From Svornostia abyssi (lineage in GTDB: Bacteria > Actinomycetota > Thermoleophilia > Solirubrobacterales > Solirubrobacteraceae), in contig CP088295.1 in NCBI GenBank assembly GCA_024666565.1, positions 4,340,001-4,404,000 on the forward strand: DNA of 64,000 nt, in the 5' to 3' direction. The translations under genes and the position numbers were made by a program. The notes beneath the pieces were generated by a model. It was not told the DNA's origin, ran no database searches, and saw only the letters and a program-made list of their open reading frames with translations. Of this stretch, positions 27,462 to 36,212 are shown one piece after another (positions within the stretch are counted from its first letter, which is position 1; every line of letters begins with the position of its first letter).

Positions 27462-28412
27462 CTACGTGGCGGCCTCGGCGGCCCGCGCACGCTGCGCCTG
27501 CTTCAGGCCGCGCCGGGCGAGAAAGCCGTTGGTGAGCAGCAGCAGCGTCTTGTTCGCGGGTGCGGCGAACCCGGCATCGGTGTGCGGCGCGTAGCGGGCG
27601 GACCCGTCGTCGGCGACCTCGAGCCAGCCGGTGTGCTGACGCATCGCCAGGCCGACGAGCTGCGCGTTGTACCGATGCCCGACCAGGCCCGCGCGGCGAG
27701 CACCCGGGTGCAGGAGGCCGGGCGCGGCGCTCAGCTCGTATCCGCGTGGGTCGTCAGCGCGCAGGCCGACGGGCACGACCCACGGGCGCCCGTCGGCGCC
27801 CGGATAGCCCAGCAGCAGGTCGGACATGCCCCGCAGACGGCGCGCGCCCTTCGCGACGTCGACGCGCGGGACGGCGCCCTTCTTCGGGGGCGCCTGGGAT
27901 GCGGGAGGACCGGCAGGCAGCGGTTCGCCGTCGACGACGGGGTCGCCGGCGCAGCGCAGATCCGGCCAGGTCACGACCCGCTCGATGTCGACGTGCACCG
28001 GGACGCGGTCGGCGTAGTAGGCCGCCAGCCACCGGTCCCAGAAGGGTCCTCGGCGTGGAGCGCCCAGGAACCGAGCGGCGGCGGGACCGACCACGGTCTC
28101 GAGGTACTCGCGGTCCGGCCGTTCGACGATGGTCGCGCGGCCCTGGACGAGCACGTACGCGCTGCTCGCGCCGAAGCCGTGCGCGCGGTCGTGGTAGGCC
28201 AGCGCGATCGCGGGGTTCGACCTGATCCGGTCGAGCTTGCGACCGAACCCCAGCGAGGTCGTGAACGTCAGCCGGCCGGCGTCGCGGTCGCGCAGGCCGA
28301 TCGGTGCGATCGGCGTGAGGACCGCCCCGCCCGCGGGCGTCGCGTACGCGAGCACGGCGGTGAGATCACCGCCGATGGGCCCGTCCGCCGCGTCTGACCA
28401 CTGCACGCCCAC
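27462..28412 (-). CDS. Pyridoxamine 5'-phosphate oxidase-like FMN-binding split-barrel protein
   Basis: 316 residues. The N-terminal half has the split-barrel pattern (LTFTTSLGFGRKLDRIRSNP, then ALAYHDR) of PPOX-like flavin or F420 reductases. The second half repeats a similar barrel (GARRLRGMSDLLLGYPG), so this may be a tandem or internally dimeric form. Substrate unknown. GTG 28412 lies 6 nt after TAGGGT. Confidence 0.75.
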   Translation of the reverse strand: MGVQWSDAADGPIGGDLTAVLAYATPAGGAVLTPIAPIGLRDRDAGRLTFTTSLGFGRKLDRIRSNPAIALAYHDRAHGFGASSAYVLVQGRATIVERPDREYLETVVGPAAARFLGAPRRGPFWDRWLAAYYADRVPVHVDIERVVTWPDLRCAGDPVVDGEPLPAGPPASQAPPKKGAVPRVDVAKGARRLRGMSDLLLGYPGADGRPWVVPVGLRADDPRGYELSAAPGLLHPGARRAGLVGHRYNAQLVGLAMRQHTGWLEVADDGSARYAPHTDAGFAAPANKTLLLLTNGFLARRGLKQAQRARAAEAAT

Positions 28413-28418
28413 GACGCG

Positions 28419-28424
28419 ACCCTA
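28419..28424 (-). promoter_or_regulatory. -10 box TAGGGT of the split-barrel gene
   Basis: Minus-strand TAGGGT with 6 nt to GTG 28412, a leaderless-type start. Confidence 0.4.
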
Positions 28425-28456
28425 CGCATCGTGAGCGCCGGATGGTTCAGTTCGGG

Positions 28457-29047
28457 CTAGAAGCCTTCGGGGTGACGGGCCTTGAAGCCCTTGGTGCTGC
28501 GAAGCGCCGGACGCCAGCGCGGGCCCTTGGCGCCACTCGGATCGCCGGCCGCGCTCGTGTCGAGGCGCAGCCCGGCGATCACGACGAAGGCGTGACCCGG
28601 GTTGGTGTACACGGTGATCCACTCGCCCTCGCCGGCCTCGCCCCACTTCATGAAGGACGACGAATCCAGCGGGCTGTCGAGCAGGTCGCCGCCGTTCAGC
28701 GCGTACGAGACGGTGCCGGAGCAGTCGTACCCGCGCGACTTGAAGGAGCGATGCCCACCGCCGTAGATGTACGGCTTGCCGACGATCTCGTTGGCGGCCC
28801 AGATGGCAGCCTTGACCTCGTCGGGCGCGTTCTCCGGAGCGACCGCGAGGCCGTTGTCCTGGAGCGTCGCGACGTCACCGGGGCCCGCCTGGCGCAGGTG
28901 AGGGTTCTCCTCACCGAAGCCGGCACCGCCGGTGGCCTGCACGGCCGTGGGGGACTTCTTCTTCTTCGCAGCAAACGACGCGGAGGGCACGAGCAGCAGC
29001 CCGGCGCACAGCGTCATGATGATCGTCAGGGGGGCGAATGCCCGCAC
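28457..29047 (-). CDS. NlpC/P60-family cell-wall hydrolase
   Basis: Secreted endopeptidase, 196 residues. The signal peptide (LTIIMTLCAGLLLVPSASF) is followed by a Lys-rich spacer and the NlpC/P60 domain, with catalytic Cys in YDCSGTVSYAL and His in PGHAFVVI. It cleaves peptidoglycan stem peptides. GTG 29047 is chosen because GAGGA ends 9 nt upstream; a TTG two codons earlier is possible. The leader is a c-di-AMP riboswitch, so the hydrolase should respond to c-di-AMP as related P60 and Rpf genes do. Confidence 0.9.
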   Translation of the reverse strand: MRAFAPLTIIMTLCAGLLLVPSASFAAKKKKSPTAVQATGGAGFGEENPHLRQAGPGDVATLQDNGLAVAPENAPDEVKAAIWAANEIVGKPYIYGGGHRSFKSRGYDCSGTVSYALNGGDLLDSPLDSSSFMKWGEAGEGEWITVYTNPGHAFVVIAGLRLDTSAAGDPSGAKGPRWRPALRSTKGFKARHPEGF

Positions 29048-29065
29048 GAACAACGTCCTCTTTCG

Positions 29066-29193
29066 AAAGCCTCCGGGGTTAGCTGACGGGCTAGCGCGGA
29101 AAGAGCCTGCGCTCTCAGGACAGCAGTCCTGGGTTCGCCCCAACTACTTGGGTCCCCCGGTCCTATGCCTCCTGCACAGGACTCGGCGTTGAT
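29066..29193 (-). ncRNA. c-di-AMP riboswitch (ydaO/yuaA leader)
   Basis: Read on the minus strand, the leader of the NlpC/P60 gene has the ydaO consensus blocks in order: GCCGAGTCC, CCGGGGGACCCA, TTGGGGCGAAC, and CCGTCAGCTAACCCCGG near its 3' end. These pair as in the known fold. In actinobacteria this class sits before cell-wall hydrolase genes and turns them off at high c-di-AMP. The 3' end lies about 20 nt before the start codon, leaving room for a short expression platform. Confidence 0.92.
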
Positions 29194-29199
29194 GGCGGC

Positions 29200-29205
29200 A
29201 CCATA
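29200..29205 (-). promoter_or_regulatory. -10 box TATGGT driving the riboswitch leader
   Basis: Minus-strand TATGGT lies about 7 nt before the predicted riboswitch 5' end. Just upstream (29208-29225) is an inverted repeat CAACCG/CGGTTG with a 6-nt centre, where a regulator could overlap the -35 region. Confidence 0.45.
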
Positions 29206-29457
29206 CACAACCGCAATGACGGTTGCGGTGCAGTTATGGCTCCTGTCTTCGCCAGATGCGGGGTCATTCCATACCCCGAAACGCGTCGTTGGCGCGTTGG
29301 CACTCGCTTTCTGCGTGCAAGTGCAGCGGTTCTGGCGAAGTGGTGACCCCCGAGGTCGGGATCCCCCCCACGAAACCGGTGACCCGCCGACCTCCAGAAA
29401 GTATGTGATGGACGCCACACAAATCGGGACCCTGCAGGTCCCGCCGGGGCGCCCGGT

Positions 29458-29463
29458 TATGGT
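29458..29463 (+). promoter_or_regulatory. -10 box TATGGT of the CW_binding_2 lipoprotein gene
   Basis: TATGGT ends 8 nt before GTG 29472, again without a ribosome site. The sequence between the riboswitch promoter and this box (about 29230-29457) shows no further gene or repeat. Confidence 0.4.
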
Positions 29464-29471
29464 CCCCGGCC

Positions 29472-30800
29472 GTGTCCCGCCGCGTCATCGCCCTGCTCCT
29501 CGCGTGCTGCGCCGCCCTCGCGCTCACCGCGTGCGGTCGCGGCGAGGACGACGAGTCACGCCTGATCGAGCCCACCGAGGTCGAGGCGCCGGACACGCCC
29601 GAGAAGGAAGCGGACACGCCCGCCGGCACGACGATCCCGTCAGCCGCCACGAAGAACACGACGAGGCTGCCCGGCCCCGACCCCGCGTCGCTCGCGGCCG
29701 ACGCCGCGCTCGCGGTGTTCCCGTCGACCTCGCGTGAGAACCGGCCGAGCGCCGTCGCCCTCGTCGACCAGCGCGACTGGCGCACCGCGCTGGCCGCGAG
29801 CGCGCTCATGGGCCCTCCTCTGAGCGCGCCGATGCTGCTCACCGGCCCCGACGAGCTTCCCACCGTCACCGCCGACGCCCTCAAGGCGCTGGCGCCTGCG
29901 GGAGCCGAGGACGCCCGCGGCGCGCAGATCATCCGCGTCGGCACCACGCCGCGTCCCGAGGGGCTGCGCCCCACCGACATCACCGCGTCCGGCGCAGCCG
30001 CCACCGCCGCCGCGATCGACAGCTTCCTCACCTCCACGCGCGGGACCCCATCGCGCCGGGTGCTCATCGTCAGCGCCGACGACCCGGCGTTCGCGATGCC
30101 CGCCGCGGCGTGGGCCGCGAAGTCGGGTGACCCGATCCTGTTCACGGGACGCAACGCCGTCCCGGCGCCGACGACCACGGCGCTCCGCACGCGGCGCAAC
30201 CCGCAGATCTTCATCCTCGGCCCCGAGTCGGCGGTGAGCGCGCAGGTGGAGTCCACCCTGAAGGACCTCGGCGACGTCGAGCGCGTCGACGGCCCCGATC
30301 CCGTGCGCAACGCGATCGCGTTCGCCCGCTTCTCCGACGGCGACTTCGGCTGGGGCGTGACCGACCCCGGCCACGGCCTGGTGTTCGCCCGCAGCGACAC
30401 GCCGCTCGCGGCGGCCGCGGCGTCGCCCCTCTCCAGCGCCGGCACCTACGGCCCGCTGGTCCTGCTCGACGGCCCCGGGCGGCTCTCCGCACCGGTGCGC
30501 GAGTACCTCCTCGACATCCAGCCCGGCTACGAGGATGACCCCGTCCGCGGGGTCTACAATCACGGCTGGATCGCCGGTGACGACGGTGCGATCTCGGTGA
30601 CCGCGCAGGGCGAGATCGACGCGCTGCTCGAGATCGCGCCTGTGCAGCGCAACGAGAACGGGCAGCAGTCGACGACCGCGACGACGCCCACCACGACCAG
30701 CACCACGCCGACCACCACGGCGCCCGCGCAGACACCAACGCAGACGCAGACCCAGACGCAGCTCTCCACCACCCCGCCGACCACGAGCACCACGCCATGA
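29472..30800 (+). CDS. Lipoprotein with CW_binding_2-like repeats and Thr-rich tail
   Basis: Surface lipoprotein of 442 residues: lipobox ALTAC near residue 21, acidic linker, then a domain with repeated patterns such as SAPMLLTGPDELP, GDPILFTGRNAVP and RRNPQIFILGPESAVS. These are typical of the putative cell-wall-binding repeat 2 family (three copies form one wall-binding unit). The C-terminal 60 residues are Thr/Pro/Gln-rich (QTQTQTQTQ), a flexible low-complexity stalk. Coupled by ATGA to the next gene. Confidence 0.8.
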   Translation: MSRRVIALLLACCAALALTACGRGEDDESRLIEPTEVEAPDTPEKEADTPAGTTIPSAATKNTTRLPGPDPASLAADAALAVFPSTSRENRPSAVALVDQRDWRTALAASALMGPPLSAPMLLTGPDELPTVTADALKALAPAGAEDARGAQIIRVGTTPRPEGLRPTDITASGAAATAAAIDSFLTSTRGTPSRRVLIVSADDPAFAMPAAAWAAKSGDPILFTGRNAVPAPTTTALRTRRNPQIFILGPESAVSAQVESTLKDLGDVERVDGPDPVRNAIAFARFSDGDFGWGVTDPGHGLVFARSDTPLAAAAASPLSSAGTYGPLVLLDGPGRLSAPVREYLLDIQPGYEDDPVRGVYNHGWIAGDDGAISVTAQGEIDALLEIAPVQRNENGQQSTTATTPTTTSTTPTTTAPAQTPTQTQTQTQLSTTPPTTSTTP

Positions 30801-31078
30801 GCGAAGCCGAGACTCCCGAGCGCCACCAGCCCGACCACCGCGTCACCGTCGAGGACGTCCGCCAGCTGATGGGCGCATCGACCCCGCACTTCGCGCTGCA
30901 GCTGCGCAACCGCATCCAGCGGCTCATCGACGGCCTGCCGGCCGGCGACCCCGCGCGCGTCGAGGGCGAACGCGAGATCGCACGCCTCACCGAGCTCGGC
31001 CTCAGCGGCGAGGTCCGCGGCCACCTCGGTGAGGAGGGGCTGCCCCCGCTGCGGTCCGTGCAGGACCCGCGCGCCTGA
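30797..31078 (+). CDS. Small hypothetical protein
   Basis: 93 residues, soluble, mostly helical with acidic ends; contains TVEDVRQLMGASTPHFALQL and a Leu-rich helix (LRNRIQRLIDGLP). No family recognised. The start overlaps the upstream lipoprotein stop (ATGA) and xseA follows after 2 bp, so it is part of the operon. Confidence 0.7.
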   Translation: MSEAETPERHQPDHRVTVEDVRQLMGASTPHFALQLRNRIQRLIDGLPAGDPARVEGEREIARLTELGLSGEVRGHLGEEGLPPLRSVQDPRA

Positions 31079-31080
31079 CC

Positions 31081-32419
31081 ATGGCCGATCCGGGAGCGCG
31101 ACCTGACGCGATCCCGGGCTCCACGCTGCCGGGTCCGTACGCCGTCGGCGAGTACGCCGCGAAGCTGCGCGACCGGCTCCGGGAGTTCGCGCGGGTGCAA
31201 CTCGTCGGGGAGGTCGTGAATCTCGGGCGCAGCCGCGCGAAGACGTACTTCGAGCTGCGCGACGAGCGCGGCGCCGTGCCGTGTTCGATGTGGAACAGCG
31301 ATCTCGACGCGCTGCGGCTGCCGCCCGGCGCGCTGGTGGACGGCGCGCAAGTGGTGGTGGGCGGCGGCACCGACTACTACCCGGGCACCGCGACGAGCTC
31401 GCCGTCGTTCAGCTTCGCCGTCGCCGAGCTGCGCATCGCCCGGCGAGGGCGATCTGCTCGCGCGGATCGACCGGCTGCGCCGGGTCCTCGACGCCGAAGG
31501 GCTGCTCACCCCGCAGAAGACGCTCGCGCGCCGGGCGCTGCCGGGCACCATCGGCGTCGTCACCGGCGAGGGCGGCAAGGCGCGCGACGACATCCTCGCC
31601 GGGCTGCACCGGCGTGGCTGGGCCGGGCGCCTCGTGTGGGCCTTCGCCCCCGTGCAGGACCGCCACGCCGCGCCCGCCATCACCCGCGCGCTCACCGACC
31701 TCGCGGCGTCCGGCGCGGTCGACGTGATCATCGTCGCGCGCGGCGGCGGCTCGGTCACCGACCTGCTGGCGTTCAGCGACGAGACGCTGTGCCGGACGGT
31801 CGCGCTGCTGCGGGTGCCGGTCATCGCGTCGGTCGGCCATCACACCGACCGCACCCTCATCGACGACGTCGCGGCATGCGCGTGCTCGACGCCGACCCAT
31901 GCGGCCGAGCAGGCCGTCCCGGTGCACGTCGGCGAGGCCCGCGCCCGCATGGCCGGTGTGGCCGTGCGACTGCAGCGCCACGGCCACCGCGCCGTCGTGG
32001 ACCGGGCGCGGGAACTCGTCCGCTTGTCCCGTGCGCCGGCCGAGCACGTGGCCCGCCACCGTGCGTCGCTGCACCAGTCGCTGCGCGAGCTGCGCGCTGC
32101 AGGGCGGCGCCGCGTCGCGCGGGAGATGGGCGCCGGCGCAGCCGCCGCCCGCGCACTCGACCGGCGCGCCCGGGCCGCCGCGGGCGCCGATCGGCAACGC
32201 CGCGCGCGCGAGCTCGAACACCTCGCCTCAGCGCTCGCCGCGCACGACCCCGAGCGCACGCTGGCGCGCGGATTCGCCCTCGTCGAGGACCGCGACGGCG
32301 GCCTCGTGACGAGCGCGGAGCAGGCACGTGGCGCGGGCGCGCTCTCGCTGCGGTTCGCCGACGGCAAGGTCGGCGCCGCACCCGACGAGTCGATCGACCC
32401 GCGCTGCGATGATGCCTGA
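31081..32419 (+). CDS. xseA: Exodeoxyribonuclease VII large subunit (frameshifted)
   Basis: Large subunit of the ssDNA exonuclease. The N-terminal OB fold (YAVGEYAAKLRDRLREF, VQLVGEVVNLGRSRAKTYFE) is in the first frame. At 31439-31441 (GCCCGG) a surplus C moves the frame, and the protein resumes GEGDLLARIDRLRRVLDAEG, GTIGVVTGEGGKARDDI, IVARGGGSVTDL and the long C-terminal coiled region in the second frame. Restored length about 445. The end overlaps xseB, its obligate partner. Confidence 0.9.
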
Positions 32420-32657
32420 CGTGGAGCAGCCGGAACGCACGTACGAGACCGCCACCGCGCGGCTTGCCGCCATCATCGAGCGCCTCGACTCCGGCCAGGC
32501 CGGGCTGCGCGAAACGCTCGACCTGGTCCGTGAGGGCCGCACGCTCGTCGAGTACTGCGCGGGCGAGCTCGACGCCGTCGGCCGCGGACTGGAGGAGCTG
32601 CGGCTCGACGACCTCGTCGCCCGGCTCGAAGCCGGAGAGGCGGCCACCCGCCCATGA
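32409..32657 (+). CDS. xseB: Exodeoxyribonuclease VII small subunit
   Basis: 82-residue helical subunit that binds XseA. The family core is clear: YETATARLAAIIERLDSGQ, then LRETLDLVREGRTLVEYC. Start ATG 32409 (or the next codon 32412) overlaps the xseA stop, and its own stop overlaps the following gene by 4 bp. Confidence 0.92.
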   Translation: MMPDVEQPERTYETATARLAAIIERLDSGQAGLRETLDLVREGRTLVEYCAGELDAVGRGLEELRLDDLVARLEAGEAATRP

Positions 32658-33706
32658 GCACCTGGAAGCAGGTCGCCGACCTCCCGGTGGAGATCGACCG
32701 GGTCGAGCTCGAGGGCCTCGAGCAGGACGTCTCGAGCGACTTCACGCGCAAGAGCACAATCGTCCATCTCCTCGGTGGCGGCGAGGAAGGCCTCGGCGAG
32801 GACGTCGTCTACCAGGCCGACGAGCACGAAGCCGCGTGGGCCGCGGGACCGCCGGACCTCGCCGGGTCCTGGACGCTGGCGAGCTTCAGCGAGCACGTGG
32901 GCGGCCTCGACCTGTTCGGCGGCCAAGAGCCCGAGTCACCGGCGAGCCGCAACTACCGCATCTGGGCGTACGAGTCGGCGGCGCTCGACCTCGCGCTGCG
33001 CCAGGCGGGCACCTCCCTGCACGCGCACCTCGGCCTCGAGCCGAGGCCGATCACCTACGTCGTCTCATTGCGCCTCGGCGACCCGGCGTCGCTGGAGCCG
33101 GTGACCCGGCGTCTGGCGCGCTACCCCGACCTGCGGTTCAAGCTCGACCCGACCGCCGACTGGGACGACGAACTCTGCGCCGCCCTCGCGGCCACCGGTG
33201 CGGTCGACAGCCTCGACCTCAAGGGGCAGTACAGCGGCACGATCGTCGACAACCCCGCCGATCCCGCGCTGTACCAGCGCGTCGTCGACTACTTCCCCGA
33301 CGCGTGGATCGAGGATCCGAAGCTCACCGACGAGACCGATGAGATCCTGCGCCCCCACCGCGACCGGATCACGTGGGACGCGCCGATCCACAGCATCGCC
33401 GACGTCGAGGCCCTGCCGTTCCCGCCGAAGACGGTGAACGTCAAGCCGTCACGCTTCGGCGCGATCAGCGCGCTGTTCGACGCCTACGACTGGCTCGCCG
33501 AGCGCGGCATCGGGGCGTACGGCGGCGGCCAGTTCGAGCTGGGTGTGGGCCGCGGCCAGATCCAGCTGCTCGCGGCGCTGTTTCATCCCGACGGCCCGAA
33601 CGACACGTCACCCACGGGCTTTCACGCCATGGACCCGCCACCGGGCATCGAGCCGAGCCCGATGCCGCCGCGCGCGGCGCCGCGCGGCTTCCGCCGCGAG
33701 AGCTGA
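32654..33706 (+). CDS. Enolase-superfamily-like protein
   Basis: 350 residues. The barrel portion carries Lys/Asp motifs in the order of enolase-superfamily enzymes: FKLDPTADW, SLDLKGQYSG, WIEDPKLTDE and TVNVKPSRFGAISALF, and a GIGAYGGGQFELGVG end. These could supply the metal ligands (Asp, Glu) and the catalytic Lys, but the expected third acidic ligand is unclear. The reaction is unknown; o-succinylbenzoate synthase or dipeptide epimerase are distant comparisons. Coupled to xseB by ATGA. Confidence 0.65.
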   Translation: MSTWKQVADLPVEIDRVELEGLEQDVSSDFTRKSTIVHLLGGGEEGLGEDVVYQADEHEAAWAAGPPDLAGSWTLASFSEHVGGLDLFGGQEPESPASRNYRIWAYESAALDLALRQAGTSLHAHLGLEPRPITYVVSLRLGDPASLEPVTRRLARYPDLRFKLDPTADWDDELCAALAATGAVDSLDLKGQYSGTIVDNPADPALYQRVVDYFPDAWIEDPKLTDETDEILRPHRDRITWDAPIHSIADVEALPFPPKTVNVKPSRFGAISALFDAYDWLAERGIGAYGGGQFELGVGRGQIQLLAALFHPDGPNDTSPTGFHAMDPPPGIEPSPMPPRAAPRGFRRES

Positions 33707-33711
33707 CGCAG

Positions 33712-35107
33712 CTACCAGGCGCCGCCGGTCGGCAGCGGCAGCGGGCCGAGCGCGGTGACGAACGGGCGCGGCGCGCCGCGGGTCTTCGTCGGCGCGCTGG
33801 CCGTCGGGGACAGCTCCACGATCACCGGCCCACCGCCGACCGGGACGTCGATCCGGTCGGTGTTCGTCAGGACGTGCACCGGCGTGACGCCGTCCACCGG
33901 CCGGTACGCACGAGCGACCGCGAAGCTCCGCGGCAGCTCGACCGTGACGGTCTGCGGCGCGACGAGCAGGTCGGTCCGCGCCCACGGGTCCCAGACCGGC
34001 ACGGCGCGCCAGAGCGCGACCACGAACGCGCCGCCTGACTTGGCGAGCACCAGCGAGCGCAGCGTGTCGTCGCCACCACGCAGCGTGACGTCGAGCCGCG
34101 CGCCGTTCGGCGAGTCGCCACGGTCGCGCAGGAGCCGCAGGAGATTGCGGACCGCGGTCGCGGCCGGCTTGGGCGTGAACTCGTGGTCGAACAGGCCAAA
34201 GTTCGCCTCCTGGTTCAGACCGGCCGGGTCGGCGTGCTGGTCGAGCAACTCGTAGACGAAAGTGCGCCGGACGCCCAGCGCGGCATGCTGCAGGAGCGTG
34301 CGGACCATGTACGTCGCGGCGGGTCCCTGCCCGGTCGGCGGCTGGCGGCCGAACTGCGCGAACGCGTCGTGGTACCCGGTCTCCGTGACCAGCAGCGGAC
34401 GGCGGCCCGTCGTCTGCCGGACGACGTCGAGGCCGCCGTCGGCGAGCACGAAGGCGCCGGGCAGCTCCTGCTCCTCGGGTTGCCGTCCACCGGTGTACGC
34501 GTGCACGTTGCCGAGATCCATCGCGCCGCTGAGGTCGCCGAGCACCGCGTAGTTGGCCTCACGGCCCAGGCTCGGCCCCACGACCTGCACGCGGCGCCCG
34601 CGCAGCACGCGGTCGCGCTTCGTCGCGGCGTACAGCGCGCGCTGCATGACCGGAAGGTTCTGGGCCCAGTCGTCCCCGCCGTTGAGGTCCCACTCGTTCG
34701 GGCCCTCGACCGCCACGACCCCGCGCAGGCCTCGGATCACACCCAACCGGTCGGTGAGCGACCCGAGGGAGTCGTCGGCCGGTCCCCCCGCGATGAGCGT
34801 CAGGCGCATGCCGGCGCGGTGCAGCGCGGCGAAGCGCTTGCGCTGCTCGGCCCGCCACCACGCGGTGTTGCTCGGGACGGGCCGGCGCACCTGATCGCGC
34901 ACGTGGCGTACGCCGAGCCACCGCAGCGCGCCGATCGTCCGCGCGTGGTCCTGGTAGGCCGTGTCCAGGTACATGACGTGGACGTTCACGCCGACGGTGT
35001 CCGCGAAGCCGTCCGCCGGCATCGCCGTCGTCGCCGCCCCCCGCCGTGCCCGCCGAGAGCGCGGCCCCGATCACCGCGGCCGCCAGCGTCCCCACTCCCC
35101 TTCGCAT
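33712..35107 (-). CDS. Secreted glycoside hydrolase-like protein (frameshifted in the signal region)
   Basis: ATG 35107 gives a signal peptide (VGTLAAAVIGAALSAGTAG). A C6 run at 35037-35042 then breaks the frame, which resumes AATTAMPADGFADTVGVNV and a TIM-barrel enzyme. Clan GH-A style acidic residues appear in EGPNEWDLNGG (acid/base) and LLVTETGYHDA (nucleophile), as in GH5/GH39-type enzymes. A beta-sandwich tail closes the protein. Restored length about 465. TACCCT ends 8 nt before the start, which supports 35107 and hence the frameshift. Confidence 0.75.
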
Positions 35108-35115
35108 CCCTTGCA

Positions 35116-35121
35116 AGGGTA
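35116..35121 (-). promoter_or_regulatory. -10 box TACCCT of the glycosidase-like gene
   Basis: Minus-strand TACCCT with 8 nt to ATG 35107. It supports the upstream start rather than the later in-frame ATG at 35022. Confidence 0.4.
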
Positions 35122-35221
35122 CGGAACCCGGAGTGTCTACCGGACGGGCTGACACGAATCGGCGCAGCTCCCTACCCTTCGCCGACCTGTCTGACCAGCC
35201 AGTTCCACCTAGGGAGACACC

Positions 35222-36019
35222 GTGGCAGAAACACTCGCGATCGCCGGGAGCGGCACGATCGCGGCCGGCCTGGCCGCCGTCGCGGCGGCGAACGGCCCCG
35301 TGAAGCTCTGGGCGCGCTCGGACGCGTCCGCGGAGCGCGCGCGCAAGACCATCGACAAGTTCATCAGCCGCATGGAGGGTGTCGACCCGTCCGCGGTCAC
35401 CGTGGTCCAGGACCTCGGTGAGCTCGTCGACGGCGCGACGTTCGTCGTCGAGGCGATCGCCGAGGAGTACGCGGCGAAGGAGCCGCTGCTCGAGCAGCTC
35501 GCGTCGCGGACCGGCGCCGATGTCGTCGTCGCCACGACCACCTCGTCGCTGTCGGTCGAAAAGCTCGCTGCCGCGTCGGGCGCCGCCGAGCGCTTCGTCG
35601 GCCTGCACGTCTTCAACCCGGTCCCGCGGATGAAGCTCGTCGAGCTCATCTACCCGGCGGCCGCCGCGCAGGGCGTTCGTGACCGTGCGAAGGACCTGTG
35701 CGTCGCGCTCGAGAAGGAGCCGGTGGAGATCCCGGACGTCCCGGGCTTCGTCGTCAACCGCCTGCTGTTCCCGTACCTGTTCAGCGCCGTCGTGCTGCAG
35801 GACGAGACGGGCCTGCCGTCCGAGTCGATCGACACCGCCATGAAGCTCGGTGCCGGCCACCCGATGGGCCCGCTCGCGCTGCTCGACCTCGTCGGCATCG
35901 ACGTGTCGGTGGCCATCGGCGACGCGATCGGCGCCGACGTGCCGCAGCGGCTGCGCGACCTGCTCGCCGAAGGCAAGCTCGGCCGCAAGTCCGGCTCGGG
36001 GCTGTACGCGTCCTACTAG
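35222..36019 (+). CDS. 3-hydroxyacyl-CoA dehydrogenase
   Basis: NAD-dependent oxidation of (S)-3-hydroxyacyl-CoA (or 3-hydroxybutyryl-CoA), 265 residues. Rossmann motif GSGTIAAGLAA, catalytic His in GLHVFNPVPRMKLVEL, and Asn in GFVVNRLLFPYL are present. It is slightly shorter than the usual 280-290. GTG 35222 has a GGGAGA ribosome site. It stands alone, with no thiolase or hydratase beside it. Confidence 0.92.
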   Translation: MAETLAIAGSGTIAAGLAAVAAANGPVKLWARSDASAERARKTIDKFISRMEGVDPSAVTVVQDLGELVDGATFVVEAIAEEYAAKEPLLEQLASRTGADVVVATTTSSLSVEKLAAASGAAERFVGLHVFNPVPRMKLVELIYPAAAAQGVRDRAKDLCVALEKEPVEIPDVPGFVVNRLLFPYLFSAVVLQDETGLPSESIDTAMKLGAGHPMGPLALLDLVGIDVSVAIGDAIGADVPQRLRDLLAEGKLGRKSGSGLYASY

Positions 36020-36151
36020 GCCCAGTTTCTGGACATTCGGACGAATTTCACCTGATCGTCACCTGGGGTTTAGGGAGGATTGAGGAGCGCGCGAAAAGCT
36101 CCGCCTGCGACGTGTGGAAACGCGACGCGACCCTCCTCCCTCAGTGAAGCT

Positions 36152-36185
36152 GCGACGGGCCTGCGAATGCAGGCCCGTCGTGTTT
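36152..36185 (+). terminator. Strong hairpin terminator between convergent genes
   Basis: A perfect 12-bp GC-rich stem (36153-36164 with 36169-36180), 4-nt loop GAAT, followed by TGTTT. It can stop both the plus-strand dehydrogenase transcript and the minus-strand gene at 36213. Confidence 0.8.
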
Positions 36186-36212
36186 CCCGGGCGTGCACGT
36201 CGCCGGTGGGCG

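Noticed and set aside
29426..29442. GGGACC/GGTCCC hairpin before the CW_binding_2 gene
   Set aside because: Short stem with an off-centre mismatch and no transcript end expected there; likely chance in GC-rich DNA.
30660..30795. Tandem ACC/ACG and CAGAC repeats
   Set aside because: They encode the Thr/Pro/Gln-rich tail of the lipoprotein at 29472 and are low-complexity coding sequence, not a CRISPR or satellite.
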